A DNA stretch of 31,296 bases from Chara braunii (Eukaryota > Streptophyta > Charophyceae > Charales > Characeae). The translations under genes and the position numbers were made by a program. The stretch is from NCBI GenBank assembly GCA_003427395.1, contig BFEA01000495.1, positions 631,554 to 662,849 of the forward strand. Reading direction: 5' to 3'. Within the stretch, counting starts at the first letter, position 1. Each line of letters begins with the position of its first letter. Below the pieces are notes generated by a model, which saw nothing but the letters and a program-made list of their open reading frames with translations, ran no database searches and was not told the DNA's origin. Shown here in pieces: positions 18,994-27,781 of the stretch.

Positions 18994-19503
18994 CGTCTGT
19001 GGCAGGCGACAACTGAACAGATGGGTACCAAGCTCCAAATGACGTCAGGGAACCACCCTGAGTCAAATGGCTAGGCAGAACAGATGAACAGGGTAGTACA
19101 ACACCTGCTTCGGCATTATATTAAGCCAAGTCAGGATGACTGGGACGAGACGTCACCTCTTGTCGCCAGCTTGTACAACAATGTTGTTCACAGTACTACT
19201 GGTACGACTCCCAACCAGCTGCACCTTGGTTGGAAGCCCAGAATTGCACTTGACTTTTTGCTACCAGAAAGGCCACCCACTGCAGCACCTGGCAGCATAG
19301 CATTTCCCGTTAATTATGAACAGATGCTGCAGCAGGCCGTCGAACATATTAGAAAGTCTCAGGATGCTATGATCGCATATGAGAATAAACATAGACGGCC
19401 CTCTAACTTTCAGCTAGGTGATAGAGTTTGGGTAAAGTCATATGAACTGGGCCAGGAGTTGGGGATTTCACATAAACTGATGCCACAGTACTTTGGGCCC
19501 TAG
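18994..19503 (+). pseudogene. Element B truncated integrase
   Basis: After the deletion junction the same frame resumes with LWQATTEQMGTKLQ, then HPESNG, a TAG at 19072-19074 (Gln position), AEQMNRVVQHLLRHY with the catalytic Glu, YNNVVHSTTGTTPNQLHLGW, and the basic FQLGDRVWVKSYELGQELGI. The HHCC finger and both catalytic Asp residues are missing. Element C indicates that roughly 250 residues were lost. The frame ends at TAG 19501-19503, at a Trp position (GPWEI in the family). Confidence 0.83.
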
Positions 19504-19857
19504 GAGATCTTAGACTTTGTAGGGGATCAACCAGATGGGCCTTCATATGTGATTCGCGTTCCTGCACACTTGCGTACTTACCCTGTTTTCCATGCATCCA
19601 AGTTGGCACCTTTCGCTACCACAGATCAGTTTCCCTCCAGGAGATCAATGCTACCCCCAACCATGGATGGACACGTGGACATTGACGATATCGTTGAGCA
19701 CAAGCTGATGCCTGTGCCCAAACCTCCAGGAAGGGGCCGACCGCCAAAGCCACAGATGCAATACCGTGTGCGGTTCAGACATCATGTTGATCCTCAAGAA
19801 GACCGGTGGTTCACAAGAGAGGAATTAATGAAGACTGCTCCCCAAATTATCTAAAGT
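19504..19857 (+). pseudogene. Element B integrase tail and chromodomain
   Basis: Continues the pol frame after the TAG: SYVIRVPAHLRTYPVFHASK, then FPSRRSMLPP, then the chromodomain-like DIDDIVEHKL...YRVRFRHHVDPQEDRWFT and REELMKTAPQII before TAA 19852-19854. Chromodomain tails in chromoviral integrases bind histone marks and direct insertion into heterochromatin; that is family knowledge. The A copy is 1250-1597. Confidence 0.82.
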
Positions 19858-19920
19858 TACGAGAGAAAGCTGAAAGGGAAGCAGCCTGTTACATAAGGAC
19901 TTCTCAGAGGACTATCGAAG

Positions 19921-19932
19921 AAAAGGAGGGAA
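19921..19932 (+). other. Polypurine tract of element B
   Basis: AAAAGGAGGGAA directly before the LTR start TGCGAGG. Confidence 0.8.
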
Positions 19933-20939
19933 TGCGAGGATCTGGGTCCTCGGCAGGCCTAAGGGGGGTCGTGCTACAAATGTGCCCGCCCTAACTGAAG
20001 GCGGGTCTAACAAATCCCGAGAGGCCCTAAGCTGTCAAATTCATATTTGGGGTCCAGGCAGTTTCGTCGTGCCAGTTGGTTGAAGGAAAACACAGGCCGA
20101 GCAGCGTGGAAATTTCCCAGGCCTTCTAGGCCGTTCGGAAAGCACAGGCCCTGGGCGAGATTCGCAGCCTCATACACAGACAGTTGGGAGGCCCAACCGA
20201 ATGAGGCCTAGTAGCTGCACTAGAGGCGCAGCATCCTGGGGCCCACCGGAAGCTTCTGGGCCCAGGTCCAGGCCAGCCAGGCTGCGAAGGCAGGACAACT
20301 CTTTTCCATATAGGGAAAGAGCTCGCTGCCTGGCAGCTCATTCAGGCACTCGTATGCTAGCGGCAGCGCTGCTTGAGCAGACACTCGTGGGCTGCTGCTG
20401 CCACTGAGAGGCGAGGTGCAAGCGCGTGCGGTTGTGCAGGGAACAGGGCGCTCCTAAGGGCAGCGCCATAGCCCAGCCTCCATAGCTGGCTGAATGCTTG
20501 GATGTACAGTGAGGCGCAGGGGTTGTCTTCGGGTGTACAAGAGGGAAGACGTGGGAGTAAGACGAGGGAGAGAGAGAAGGATGATGATGATGATGATGTG
20601 AGGGCACATACCTGGTATTGGCGATGGTCTGCATGGGCGACATCTTCAGGTACTTCGGAGGCTGCTGACGTCAACAGTTGCATTGTCAATTAGTAGGCTA
20701 GTAGTAGCTGTGTAGGGAGTAGGCTGGGCACCGAGCGCCAAGTAGGGAGATAGGAACTGGATACATATGTTGGTGGTGGCGAGAGCAAGCTCTCATTGAC
20801 ATTGGTTTTCCGTGCTACGATTCTCCATTGGTGTCCTATTGGTGCAATGCTGCTTTCTGAACACTGTGATACGATCTGGCTTTCAATGTGATTGTGCAAT
20901 CTGTATATTGTCATCTCGCTATTGCTCATTTTCCTTGCA
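19933..20939 (+). repeat. 3' LTR of element B
   Basis: 1,007 bp from TGCGAGG to CCTTGCA, the most complete LTR of this family here. It carries (GAT)n at about 20580-20597 and TGACGTCA at 20666-20673. The part 20010-20764 has an inverted copy at 21149-21903. Confidence 0.9.
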
Positions 20940-21148
20940 ATACTTTATTTTAATTCCCATTTTATTCATTTATTGTTTTGGCAAATACCTTTATTTATTT
21001 GTGAATAAATCAATTAATGTTGTAAATACCCTCCCCACCCCCGCCCCCTGCCACTCCCAAATCTCCGCATGGCACGCCAAAGCAAGAACTCTCAGCGCGC
21101 AGTCGCTGCAGCCGCGCCGCTGCCGCTGCGTCTGCCTCCACCTCATCC
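20940..21148. other. Spacer between the inverted LTR copies
   Basis: AT-rich to about 21030, then CCGC-rich. No gene was seen. Together with the last part of the B LTR (20765-20939) it forms the 384-bp loop of the foldback. Confidence 0.6.
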
Positions 21149-21903
21149 GTATCCAGGCCCTATCTCCCTACTTGGCGCTCGGCGCCCAGCCTACTCCCTA
21201 CACAGCTACTCCTAGCCTACTAATTGACAATGCAACTGTTGACGTCAGCAGCCTCCGGAGTACTTGAAGATGTCGCCCATGCAGACCATCGCCAATGCCA
21301 GGTATGTGCCCTCACATCATCATCATGATCATCCTTCTCTCTCTCCCTCGTCTTACTCCCACGTCTTCCCTCTTGTACACATGAAGACCACCACTGCGCC
21401 TCACTGTACATCCAAGCCCTCAGCCAGCTATGGAGGCTTGGGCTATGGCGCTGCCCTTAGCAGCGCCCTGTTCCCTGCGCGACCACACGTGCTTGCACCT
21501 CGCCTCTCAGAGCCAGCAGCAGCCCACGAGCGTCCGCTCCAGCAGCGCTGCCGCTAGTATGCGAGTGCCTGAATGAGCTGCCAGGCAGCGAGCTCTTTCC
21601 TATATGGAAAAGAGCTGTCCTGCCTTCGCAGCCTGGCTGGCCTGGGGCTGGGCCCAGAAGCTTCCGGTAGGCCCCAGGATGCTGCGCCTCTGGTGCATCT
21701 ACTGGGCCTCATTCGGTTGGGCCTCCCAACTGTCTGTGTATGAGGCTGCGAATCTCGCCCGGGGCCTGTGCTTTCCGAAGGGCCTAGAAGGCCTAGGAAA
21801 TTTCCAAGCTGCGCAGCCTGTGTTTTACTTCAAACAACTGGCGTGACGAAACTGTGTGGACCCCAAATATGAATTTGACAGCTTAGGGCCTCTCGGGATT
21901 TGT
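21149..21903 (-). repeat. Inverted partial LTR copy (755 bp)
   Basis: Reverse complement of 20010-20764, same length, with scattered substitutions. It lacks both LTR termini (about 77 bp at the 5' side and 175 bp at the 3' side), so it is not an ordinary solo LTR. Both arms share a block around AGGCGCAGCATCCTGGGG that element A LTRs have in shorter form, so the arms are closer to each other than to A. Confidence 0.87.
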
Positions 21904-21975
21904 AACTCAAGTTTGGTTAGGAATTCTGGCATGACTCTGAGGCAAAAGTGGTTTGCATTGTTATTCTGCGTAGCA

Positions 21976-21978
<3 letters not shown>

Positions 21979-22011
<33 letters not shown>
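21979..22011. repeat. T33 homopolymer
   Basis: 33 T on the plus strand, so a 33-nt A run on the minus strand. This could be the 3' poly(A) tail of a minus-strand retroposed sequence that includes the CCGGA-rich cluster on its right. Confidence 0.8.
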
Positions 22012-22012
<1 letters not shown>

Positions 22013-22145
22013 GTCCGGACATTTCCGGACCTGTTCAGACATCCGGACCGTCCGGATCCCCCCATGTCCGGAACGCCGGACGTCCGGAAACTACCGGACA
22101 CTGGTCCGGTTCCATGTCCGGAAATGTCCGGGTCCACGTCCGGCG
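22012..22145. repeat. CCGGA-rich cluster
   Basis: About twelve CCGGA or near-identical pentamers in both orientations (many as TCCGGA or GTCCGGAC) in some 130 bp. This pattern is similar in style to subterminal repeats of DNA transposons. It is related in position and base style to the CGAACG cluster at 23610-23700, but no terminal inverted repeat was found at this side. Confidence 0.6.
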
Positions 22146-22181
22146 TAGCCATGATAAAAATTAGGGGAAAACAAACGAGAA

Positions 22182-22252
22182 TGAAATTATTGAGTGGGCG
22201 AGCACGTTTTTGACACCGCCACCTTTGGCGATTTTTCGTTTTTTTTTGGCTG
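22182..22252. repeat. 71-bp direct repeat, copy 1
   Basis: Contains GAGTGGGCGAGCACG, TTTTTGACACCGCCA and TTTGGCGATTTTTCG, ending in T(9)GGCTG. Copy 2 is at 23421-23491. The solo LTR begins directly after this copy. Confidence 0.75.
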
Positions 22253-22607
22253 TGCAATAACTTGTGTGCAGCAAGGGCTGTACGGGGCTCAGACCCGCCC
22301 CAGGCCACACAGAACTTTACTGTTCTGCGTTGGGCTGTGAGACCAGGCTCTGCCCAGGCCACAAACTGCTGCATCCGGCTGTGAGACCGAACGCTGCGTG
22401 TGGAAATTCAAAGGTCAAATTCCACTGTAGAGTCAAAGGTACCAGACCCTGGCCGTTGTCTGGATACACTCACTTGTGGTGTGCTGGTACCAAGACAGCA
22501 TCCAGGCCGAAGAGGATCCGGTTTCAGAATAATCTGAGCCCTCGTCTGTATTGAGATCTGGACGACTGAGGGAGGCAGCATCCGGGGCCTAGCCCCTGAG
22601 TCAACAA

Positions 22608-22615
22608 TATATAAG
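22608..22615 (+). promoter_or_regulatory. TATA box of the candidate solo LTR
   Basis: TATATAAG in a GC-richer setting, at the place expected for a U3/R boundary. Confidence 0.5.
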
Positions 22616-22800
22616 GGCTGACTTCCCGGCATTGACATTCATTCAGTCTTGCGTCAATGCTGACTTCTGCTTTGACGACAATGCTGGCTCTATGCTGCGA
22701 CACTGACTGGACGCTGGTTTTTGGCTGGCACTTGAGAGATACAGCGGTGCGCTGCTTGCCAGGCATGGTGGCTGGCTTGCTGTTCTCTACTTGGTATGGT

Positions 22801-23015
22801 GACGTGGCAGCTGCCACGCGTTGCTGCTGACGTGGCCGCTGCCACGTGTATCAGATGCTGATGTGGCGGCTACATTGGAGAGATATAGCTGTTCTGATTC
22901 GTCGTAATCAGGAGGGGATCATGACTGTGGGAGGATCAGAGATACGTACCTGTTTATCTTGATGTTGACGATGCTCCAGCGCTGATGATAGACTTATTGA
23001 CGTGCCACGTGGCAC
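22801..23015. promoter_or_regulatory. Cluster of ACGT-core palindromes (G-box type)
   Basis: A perfect 16-bp palindrome CGTGGCAGCTGCCACG at 22803-22818, a near palindrome CGTGGCCGCTGCCACG at 22831-22846 followed by TG (giving CACGTG), and a perfect 14-bp palindrome GTGCCACGTGGCAC at 23002-23015. CACGTG cores are bound by plant bZIP and bHLH factors. They lie downstream of the TATA box, so a promoter role is uncertain. Confidence 0.5.
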
Positions 23016-23420
23016 ATTGAGGAGAACTTCAGATATCGTTCGGATCATTGTTGCTGAGGTGGTGACATTGGGGAGAGAGCCCGAAGAAGAAGAGGGCGCT
23101 GTATTCTTTTCCACCCTCTAAGTATCTCTTCCCAACCTCTTGCTCATTCGTCTGTGTATGATTATCCATCTCTTTGTATCTGGTAACGATTTCAACTATT
23201 GATATTTCATCAGTTGGTTGACGACTTGCGGACTTGCATTATCAACGAGTGTCATCACGACTTGGGTTCATTACAGCTGTGACAAATGCCATGAAAGTTT
23301 ATATATCTTTAGCTTACATAATAGAGAATTTAAAAATAAAATTTGAAAAAATAATAATTTTTTTCATGAACTGAAATAAAGGAAAAACAAAAAGTCAGAA
23401 GAGAGAAAAAAGTTCAAAAA

Positions 23421-23491
23421 GCAAATTAGCGAGTGGGCAAGCAAGTTTTGACACCACCATCTTTGCCGATTTTTCATGTTTTTTTTGGCTG
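23421..23491. repeat. 71-bp direct repeat, copy 2
   Basis: Contains GAGTGGGCAAGCAAG, TTTTGACACCACCA and TTTGCCGATTTTTCA, ending in a T run and GGCTG. Without the solo LTR the two copies would be about 215 bp apart, so they look like a diverged tandem pair split by the LTR. Confidence 0.72.
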
Positions 23492-23604
23492 AACAGAATG
23501 GCTTCAAAATTAACAGGGAGATACCATACATCACAAAGAACTCACACAAAAAAATTCAGAAAACAATAATAATATTTAGGTGCCAAAATATTTTTTTGCG
23601 GGGT

Positions 23605-23702
23605 CCAAACCCTTTCAGGTTCGGGCCCCGTACGGGGACCCGAACGCCCGAACGTTCGGGGGTCAACTTAGGGGCCTCCGTACGTTCGGCCTGGCAACCC
23701 TG
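23605..23702. mobile_element. Possible hAT-type transposon end
   Basis: On the minus strand the sequence begins CAGGGTTGCCAGGCCG at 23702, a start typical of hAT terminal inverted repeats, followed by clustered CGAACG and GTACGG motifs including the palindromes CCCCGTACGGGG and CGAACGTTCG. No partner terminus or 8-bp target duplication was found, so the boundaries and class are tentative. Confidence 0.3.
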
Positions 23703-23741
23703 CTTGAAATTAATTTTGGGGTATGAAAGGCGTGGAATTTC

Positions 23742-23828
23742 AAAAGGAATTAAGTAAAATATTCCCGAAGTTCGAGAATTTCGAAAGAGAATTTATTAAA
23801 ATATACGAGAAAAGGAATTAAGTAAAAT
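23742..23828. repeat. Pair of perfect 19-bp direct repeats
   Basis: AAAAGGAATTAAGTAAAAT at 23742-23760 and 23810-23828, 68 bp apart, just outside the element C LTR. Confidence 0.9.
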
Positions 23829-23838
23829 TATTTTTGAG

Positions 23839-24796
23839 TGCAATCAGACTCGCATACTTCGTCACTTCACATGCATACAAACAGATGGTGAATCACACTG
23901 GTGCATAGCGCCCAACTCAAAGCTCGAAGATATGGAAACCAAGACACAATTCAGATGCAAGCTCGCTTCAAACACGCTATGGTGCATCAACACCCACACA
24001 TCGCAACTCTTGTCTCTGTGTCCAACACCATTGTTCGCTTCACACTTCAACTCCGGATCACCCTAGATACCCCACACACACACGAATGCACACCCATGAA
24101 TGCACACCTACTACTAACTATGGCAGCTATGGCCGCCAGCTAACTCTACTCTACAAGCAGCTATGGCTGCGCTAACCCTTCAGCCCACTTCGACTTCAGG
24201 CTCCTCTGCAGACCACCTCGCACAAGTCACCGTGGCAGCACTTCCACATGGCTTCCACAGGAATCAATGAATGGCTGTGCGCTGCCTCTTGATTTATACT
24301 TCTGTAACTCGTTGGTCTGCCTCTTTCCACCGGGCCCATGGTGCACAGTCCCCCAAAGAGAGACTGGGATTGGGTACCGCTGACTAAGCGAAGTTGGACG
24401 CACCACTTGCCCCACTTGCCTCTGGCCTTCTGTGGAAAACGTGAGAGGAAAACTCGAAAGGCCACTTCATGACCTTCCAGAAGACCGTGGACTTGGCCTT
24501 TCAGTACTGTAGCAGCTACGACCTTGCCTCTTCAGGACTGTAGCAGCTACGACTTTCACCCTTTGGGTCATCTACAAGTGCGACTTCTGGAACTGTCGAA
24601 GACCTCTACTCGACAGGTGTACAGATCGAATCCCTATGTCCACACAGTCCTACGACAGACAAACAACAACTCATAAAACATAGGTCACGGGTTCAAGCAC
24701 TCAAGGGTCAACTCGATACTATACATGGGTGAGGTAAGGTCTAGGGATCAAACCCCAGGATCTGCATATGCCTCTGCAAAGGTGGAAACCGTTTCA
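23839..24796 (-). repeat. 3' LTR of element C (probable bounds)
   Basis: Sense ends TGAAACGG and GATTGCA give TG...CA over 958 bp. The other LTR lies outside the window, so the bounds rest on the ends, a TATA box and position after pol. It contains a 31-bp tandem pair with ACTGTAGCAGCTACGAC (24506 and 24537). The stretch between LTR and chromodomain is only about 40 bp and its purine tract is weak. Confidence 0.6.
24292..24298 (-). promoter_or_regulatory. TATA box in the element C LTR
   Basis: Minus strand TATAAAT within AGTATAAATCAAG, about 500 bp from the LTR start. Confidence 0.5.
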
Positions 24797-24834
24797 CTCC
24801 CGCTGGCCTAAATTCAAGGTCCTCCGAGAATCTC

Positions 24835-25176
24835 TCAGTCCAAGGCAGGACCTTTACCCTTTCTATCTCTTTCGTAGGTCCTGACTACGTCGGGAGCTGT
24901 TTCTAGAAGTTCAGTTCTTGTAAACCAGCGGTCGTCTTCGGGTTCCTGATAGGCGAATCGAACCTTGTACTGTTTCTGAGGACAACCTCTACCTCCTATT
25001 ATGAATATATCCTCACCTACAATGCCGTCAATGTCGTACCTTCCATCCATATCCGGAGGGATCATGGACCTTCTAGAGGGAAACTGTTGACTTGTGACAC
25101 ACGACAACAACTTTGATGCGTGAAATACAGGGTAAGTGTGGAGATGCGCTGGAATCTCTTGTGTAGGACGACCCAT
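24835..25176 (-). pseudogene. Element C integrase tail and chromodomain
   Basis: A frame of up to 113 codons with PAHLHTYPVFHASKLLSCV, FPSRRSMIPPDMDGRYDIDGIV, then KQYKVRFAYQEPEDDRWFTR and TELLETAPDVVRTYERD. It is homologous to the A and B chromodomain tails. It is in a different frame from the upstream integrase piece (25073-25345) because of a frameshift near 25160-25180, so it would not be joined to integrase. The first ATG is therefore not a true start. Confidence 0.8.
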
Positions 25177-25345
25177 CTTGTCCGCCCTTAACTTCTAGAA
25201 CTGGCCACGGTCCTCTATACGCAGGCAATAACTTTTGCGAGATATTCTCCTCAGGGGCGAACTCCTTAAACTTGACCCGGACTAAGTCGCCTACTTGAAA
25301 CTGTGACGGGCGATGATGCTTATTGGCTTGCTCTATCATCCTATG
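25073..25345 (-). pseudogene. Element C integrase basic region
   Basis: Continues the pol frame after a TAA that replaces a Gln codon. It reads MIEQANKHHRPSQFQVGDLV, then the basic KFKEFAPEENISQKLLPAYRG and PWPVLEV, after which the frame is lost and out-of-frame residues follow. This is the SH3-like C-terminal part of integrase. Confidence 0.75.
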
Positions 25346-27247
25346 TTAGGCCTTCATGAGGTTCTCTACAACGGTAGCTAACTCCTCGTGCTGTAACGCG
25401 AACTCCCTAGTGTCGGGCGGTAGCCTATGAATCTGATCCCGGTTAAGTCCTTCAAACGGTCGGCGTGGTCTAAAGGACTTGTGTAATTCGTTGGGAGTGC
25501 GACACGTGGACAGGTGCACGATGTTATTGTAGGCACTGGCTATCTTTGGGAGCATCTTATCCCAGTTAGTCTGATCAGGTCTAATGTACATTCTCATAAC
25601 TTGCTGTAGGAGCTTATTCATTTGCTTAGTCTGACCGTTAGCCTCTGGATGATGGCCATATGACATCAGCAGCTTGGAGCCATATACTCTCATCAACTCC
25701 CGCCCGTTCTGACTAGTGAACCGGGTGTCTCTATCACTAACTATAGACAGCGGAATCCCGTGTTCACTGACCCAATGGTCAAAAAACTTATGAACTACTA
25801 ACTCTATACGTGCCTTCGCAGGCAACGGAACAAAAACTGCATACTTGCTAAATCTATCTACTATGACCATGACTTGGCTCTTACTATGCCTACTCTTGAC
25901 GCCGGTGTCCATGAAATCAATGGACATTGAATCCCCGGGCTGGGCAGGAATAGGCAGGGGTCTGAGAAGACCTAGAGGGGCACGCGTGGTGGTCTTGTTC
26001 CTCTGGCACACTTCACAACTGCGAACATATTCTATGCAGTCATTTTTCATCCCTGGCCAAGTGTACGCGCGCATCAGATTGGCTAAGGACTTTTGCCAAC
26101 CGAAGTGTCCTTCTGTATTGTGACATTCCCCTAAAATCAGGCTACGAATCTCTTCACTGTTGGGGATGCACAAACGGTCTACTACATCAGTCTTCTCAAA
26201 TAACAAATCCTCTGTAGTGCGGTAATGTGGTTCAGTTCCTGGGGCCTCCTTTACTCTCTTAAGAAGGTCGCTATAGATAGGATCCTGCGCATATGCTTCT
26301 CTAACTTTCTGTTGCAGGTCTTTCCCTATATCCAGATAATGGACTATCGTCCCAAAGTAATTTGACCTCCTACTTAGAGCATCCGCAACTACATTGTACT
26401 TTCCCTTAATTGGCTTGAGCTCAAAGTCGTACTGGTCTATCTCTGCAGCCCACCTAGTCAACTTAGGTGTCATCTTGGCCTGTGTCTTCAACCACCTCAG
26501 AGTGTCGTGGTCTGAATACACTTTGAAGTGCCTCCCAAGCAAGTAGTGCTTCCAATGTTCTAACGCTTGCCTGAGATCATAGAGTTCCCTCTCGTAGGTG
26601 GATGTCACTACCTTCTCTGAAGGCATCCTATCAGACATGAACTCTATGGGTCTATATCCGTTGCCATCGACTTGCTGTAGTACAACACCAATGCCATACT
26701 CGCTTGCGTCAGTGGTAACGACGAAAGGTAAGGACGGATCGGCGACTTTAAGGACTGGATACTCTATCAACGCCTGCTTCAATTTCTTCATGGCAGACGT
26801 GCAGTCCTTATCCCACTTCCAGATTGTTTCTTTCCCTAGCAATCTGCGAAGGGGCGCAAAGATGGTAGAGAAGTTTCTCACAAACTTCCTGTAGTAGTTT
26901 GCTAGGCCTAAAAACGATCGCAACTCTGTCAGCGTGCGAGGCGTAGGCCAATCTCTAATCGCTGCGATTTTGCTATCCTCTGGCTTAATGCCGTCTCCGT
27001 CTAAGACGTGGCCTAAGTACAAAACTTGGGTCTTTGCCCACTCGCACTTCTTGGGGTTGATCTTGAAGTTAGCCTCTCTCAACTTCTCCAAGACCTGCCT
27101 GAGATGACCCTGGTGCTCTTGGAGGGTCTTGCTAAAAACTTGAATGTCATCTAGATACACTACTTCAAACCTATCTAACCACAGCCTAAACAGGTCATTC
27201 ATACAACGCTGAAAAGTCGTTGGCGCGTTGGTAAGTCCAAAGGGCAT
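25346..27247 (-). CDS. Element C RT-RNase H-integrase polyprotein segment
   Basis: 633 codons. RT palm MPFGLTNAP (1-9) and YLDD (31-34); connection SFLGLANYYRKFV. RNase H: VVTTDASEYGIG with Asp180, YEREL near 218-222, Asp246 (YSDHDTLRW), Asp289 (VVADALSRR). Integrase finger: His376, His381, Cys411, Cys414; catalytic core: Asp444 (SIDFMD) and Asp505 (SIVSDRDTRF). At residue 541, exactly 35 residues after Asp505, where Glu is required, it has Lys (NGQTKQMN). Strand transfer is therefore not expected. The frame opens upstream without an ATG; homology continues from the RT piece ending at 27329. It ends at TAA in place of a Gln codon. Confidence 0.92.
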   Translation of the reverse strand: MPFGLTNAPTTFQRCMNDLFRLWLDRFEVVYLDDIQVFSKTLQEHQGHLRQVLEKLREANFKINPKKCEWAKTQVLYLGHVLDGDGIKPEDSKIAAIRDWPTPRTLTELRSFLGLANYYRKFVRNFSTIFAPLRRLLGKETIWKWDKDCTSAMKKLKQALIEYPVLKVADPSLPFVVTTDASEYGIGVVLQQVDGNGYRPIEFMSDRMPSEKVVTSTYERELYDLRQALEHWKHYLLGRHFKVYSDHDTLRWLKTQAKMTPKLTRWAAEIDQYDFELKPIKGKYNVVADALSRRSNYFGTIVHYLDIGKDLQQKVREAYAQDPIYSDLLKRVKEAPGTEPHYRTTEDLLFEKTDVVDRLCIPNSEEIRSLILGECHNTEGHFGWQKSLANLMRAYTWPGMKNDCIEYVRSCEVCQRNKTTTRAPLGLLRPLPIPAQPGDSMSIDFMDTGVKSRHSKSQVMVIVDRFSKYAVFVPLPAKARIELVVHKFFDHWVSEHGIPLSIVSDRDTRFTSQNGRELMRVYGSKLLMSYGHHPEANGQTKQMNKLLQQVMRMYIRPDQTNWDKMLPKIASAYNNIVHLSTCRTPNELHKSFRPRRPFEGLNRDQIHRLPPDTREFALQHEELATVVENLMKA

Positions 27248-27328
27248 GACTATAAACTCATAGTGCCCATACCTAGTCCGGAACGCGGTCTTATACTGAT
27301 CATCAGGATGGACCTCTTCAAGTCTATC

Positions 27329-27781
27329 TTAGTACTTGCATCCCTGCACCCGGTCTAACAGATCGTCTATACGGGGCAGCGGCTCTGCATTCTTCACAGT
27401 GATAGCATTAAGACCCCTATAGTCTATACACATTATGAGCTCTCCCTCCTTCTTGGGGACAAATAGAACAGGTGCTCCGAATGGAGACGAACTGGGCCTA
27501 ATCCAACCCTTTTCTAGGAGCTCGTCTAACTGCTTGCGTAGCCCCTCCAACTCCCGCGGGGACATTCTGTACACCGCTCGTTTGGGGGTCCTACTGCTAG
27601 GCTCAATCTCAATGCGATGCTGGATGGGCCGTGGTACTACTCCTGTTGGCGGCTCAGCTAAATCCTTGAATTCTTCCAGCAGCTTGGCAATAGCTGGGTC
27701 AATGGGCTTCTCCTCCTTAGGCTCAGTGACAGGCCTTACGTAAACTACGAAGACCTGCTCCTCTAATTTCTCCTTTTTCAC
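27329..27781 (-). pseudogene. Element C RT N-terminal part
   Basis: The same frame as the downstream pol. It has [93 protein letters not shown] and [12 protein letters not shown], then TAA. In the other elements the next residues form motif A, (F)[12 protein letters not shown], which holds the first catalytic Asp of RT. Here two small deletions of about 5 and 19 nt, together a multiple of three, cut through this motif and create the stop while leaving downstream pol in the same frame. Confidence 0.85.

Larger units (their letters stand above)
12670..20939 (+). mobile_element. Element B: defective Ty3/gypsy element with nested solo LTR
   Basis: Plus-strand element of the same family as A: 5' LTR remnant 12670-12770, primer site 12774, leader, gag from 15107, protease 17077-17805, RT and RNase H, truncated integrase, chromodomain to 19857, polypurine tract 19921-19932, 3' LTR 19933-20939. 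A minus-strand solo LTR sits in its leader (13638-14683). Pol is in one frame throughout but has several stops and an internal deletion. A and B lie back to back and form a large imperfect inverted repeat. Confidence 0.9.
22253..23275 (+). repeat. Candidate solo LTR with TATA box and G-box palindromes
   Basis: About 1,023 bp from TGCAATAACTTG to GGTTCATTACA, flanked by GCTG at 22249-22252 and 23276-23279 (a 4-bp duplication; gypsy elements usually give 5). A TATA box TATATAAG is at 22608-22615, about 355 bp from the start. No primer site follows and no coding interior was found. Plus orientation is inferred from the TATA box. It is unrelated to the A/B and C LTRs by eye. Confidence 0.55.

Noticed and set aside
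24680-24770. Possible tRNA gene suggested by GGGTTCAAGC and GATCAAACCCC
   Set aside because: No cloverleaf could be drawn and it lies at the edge of the element C LTR.
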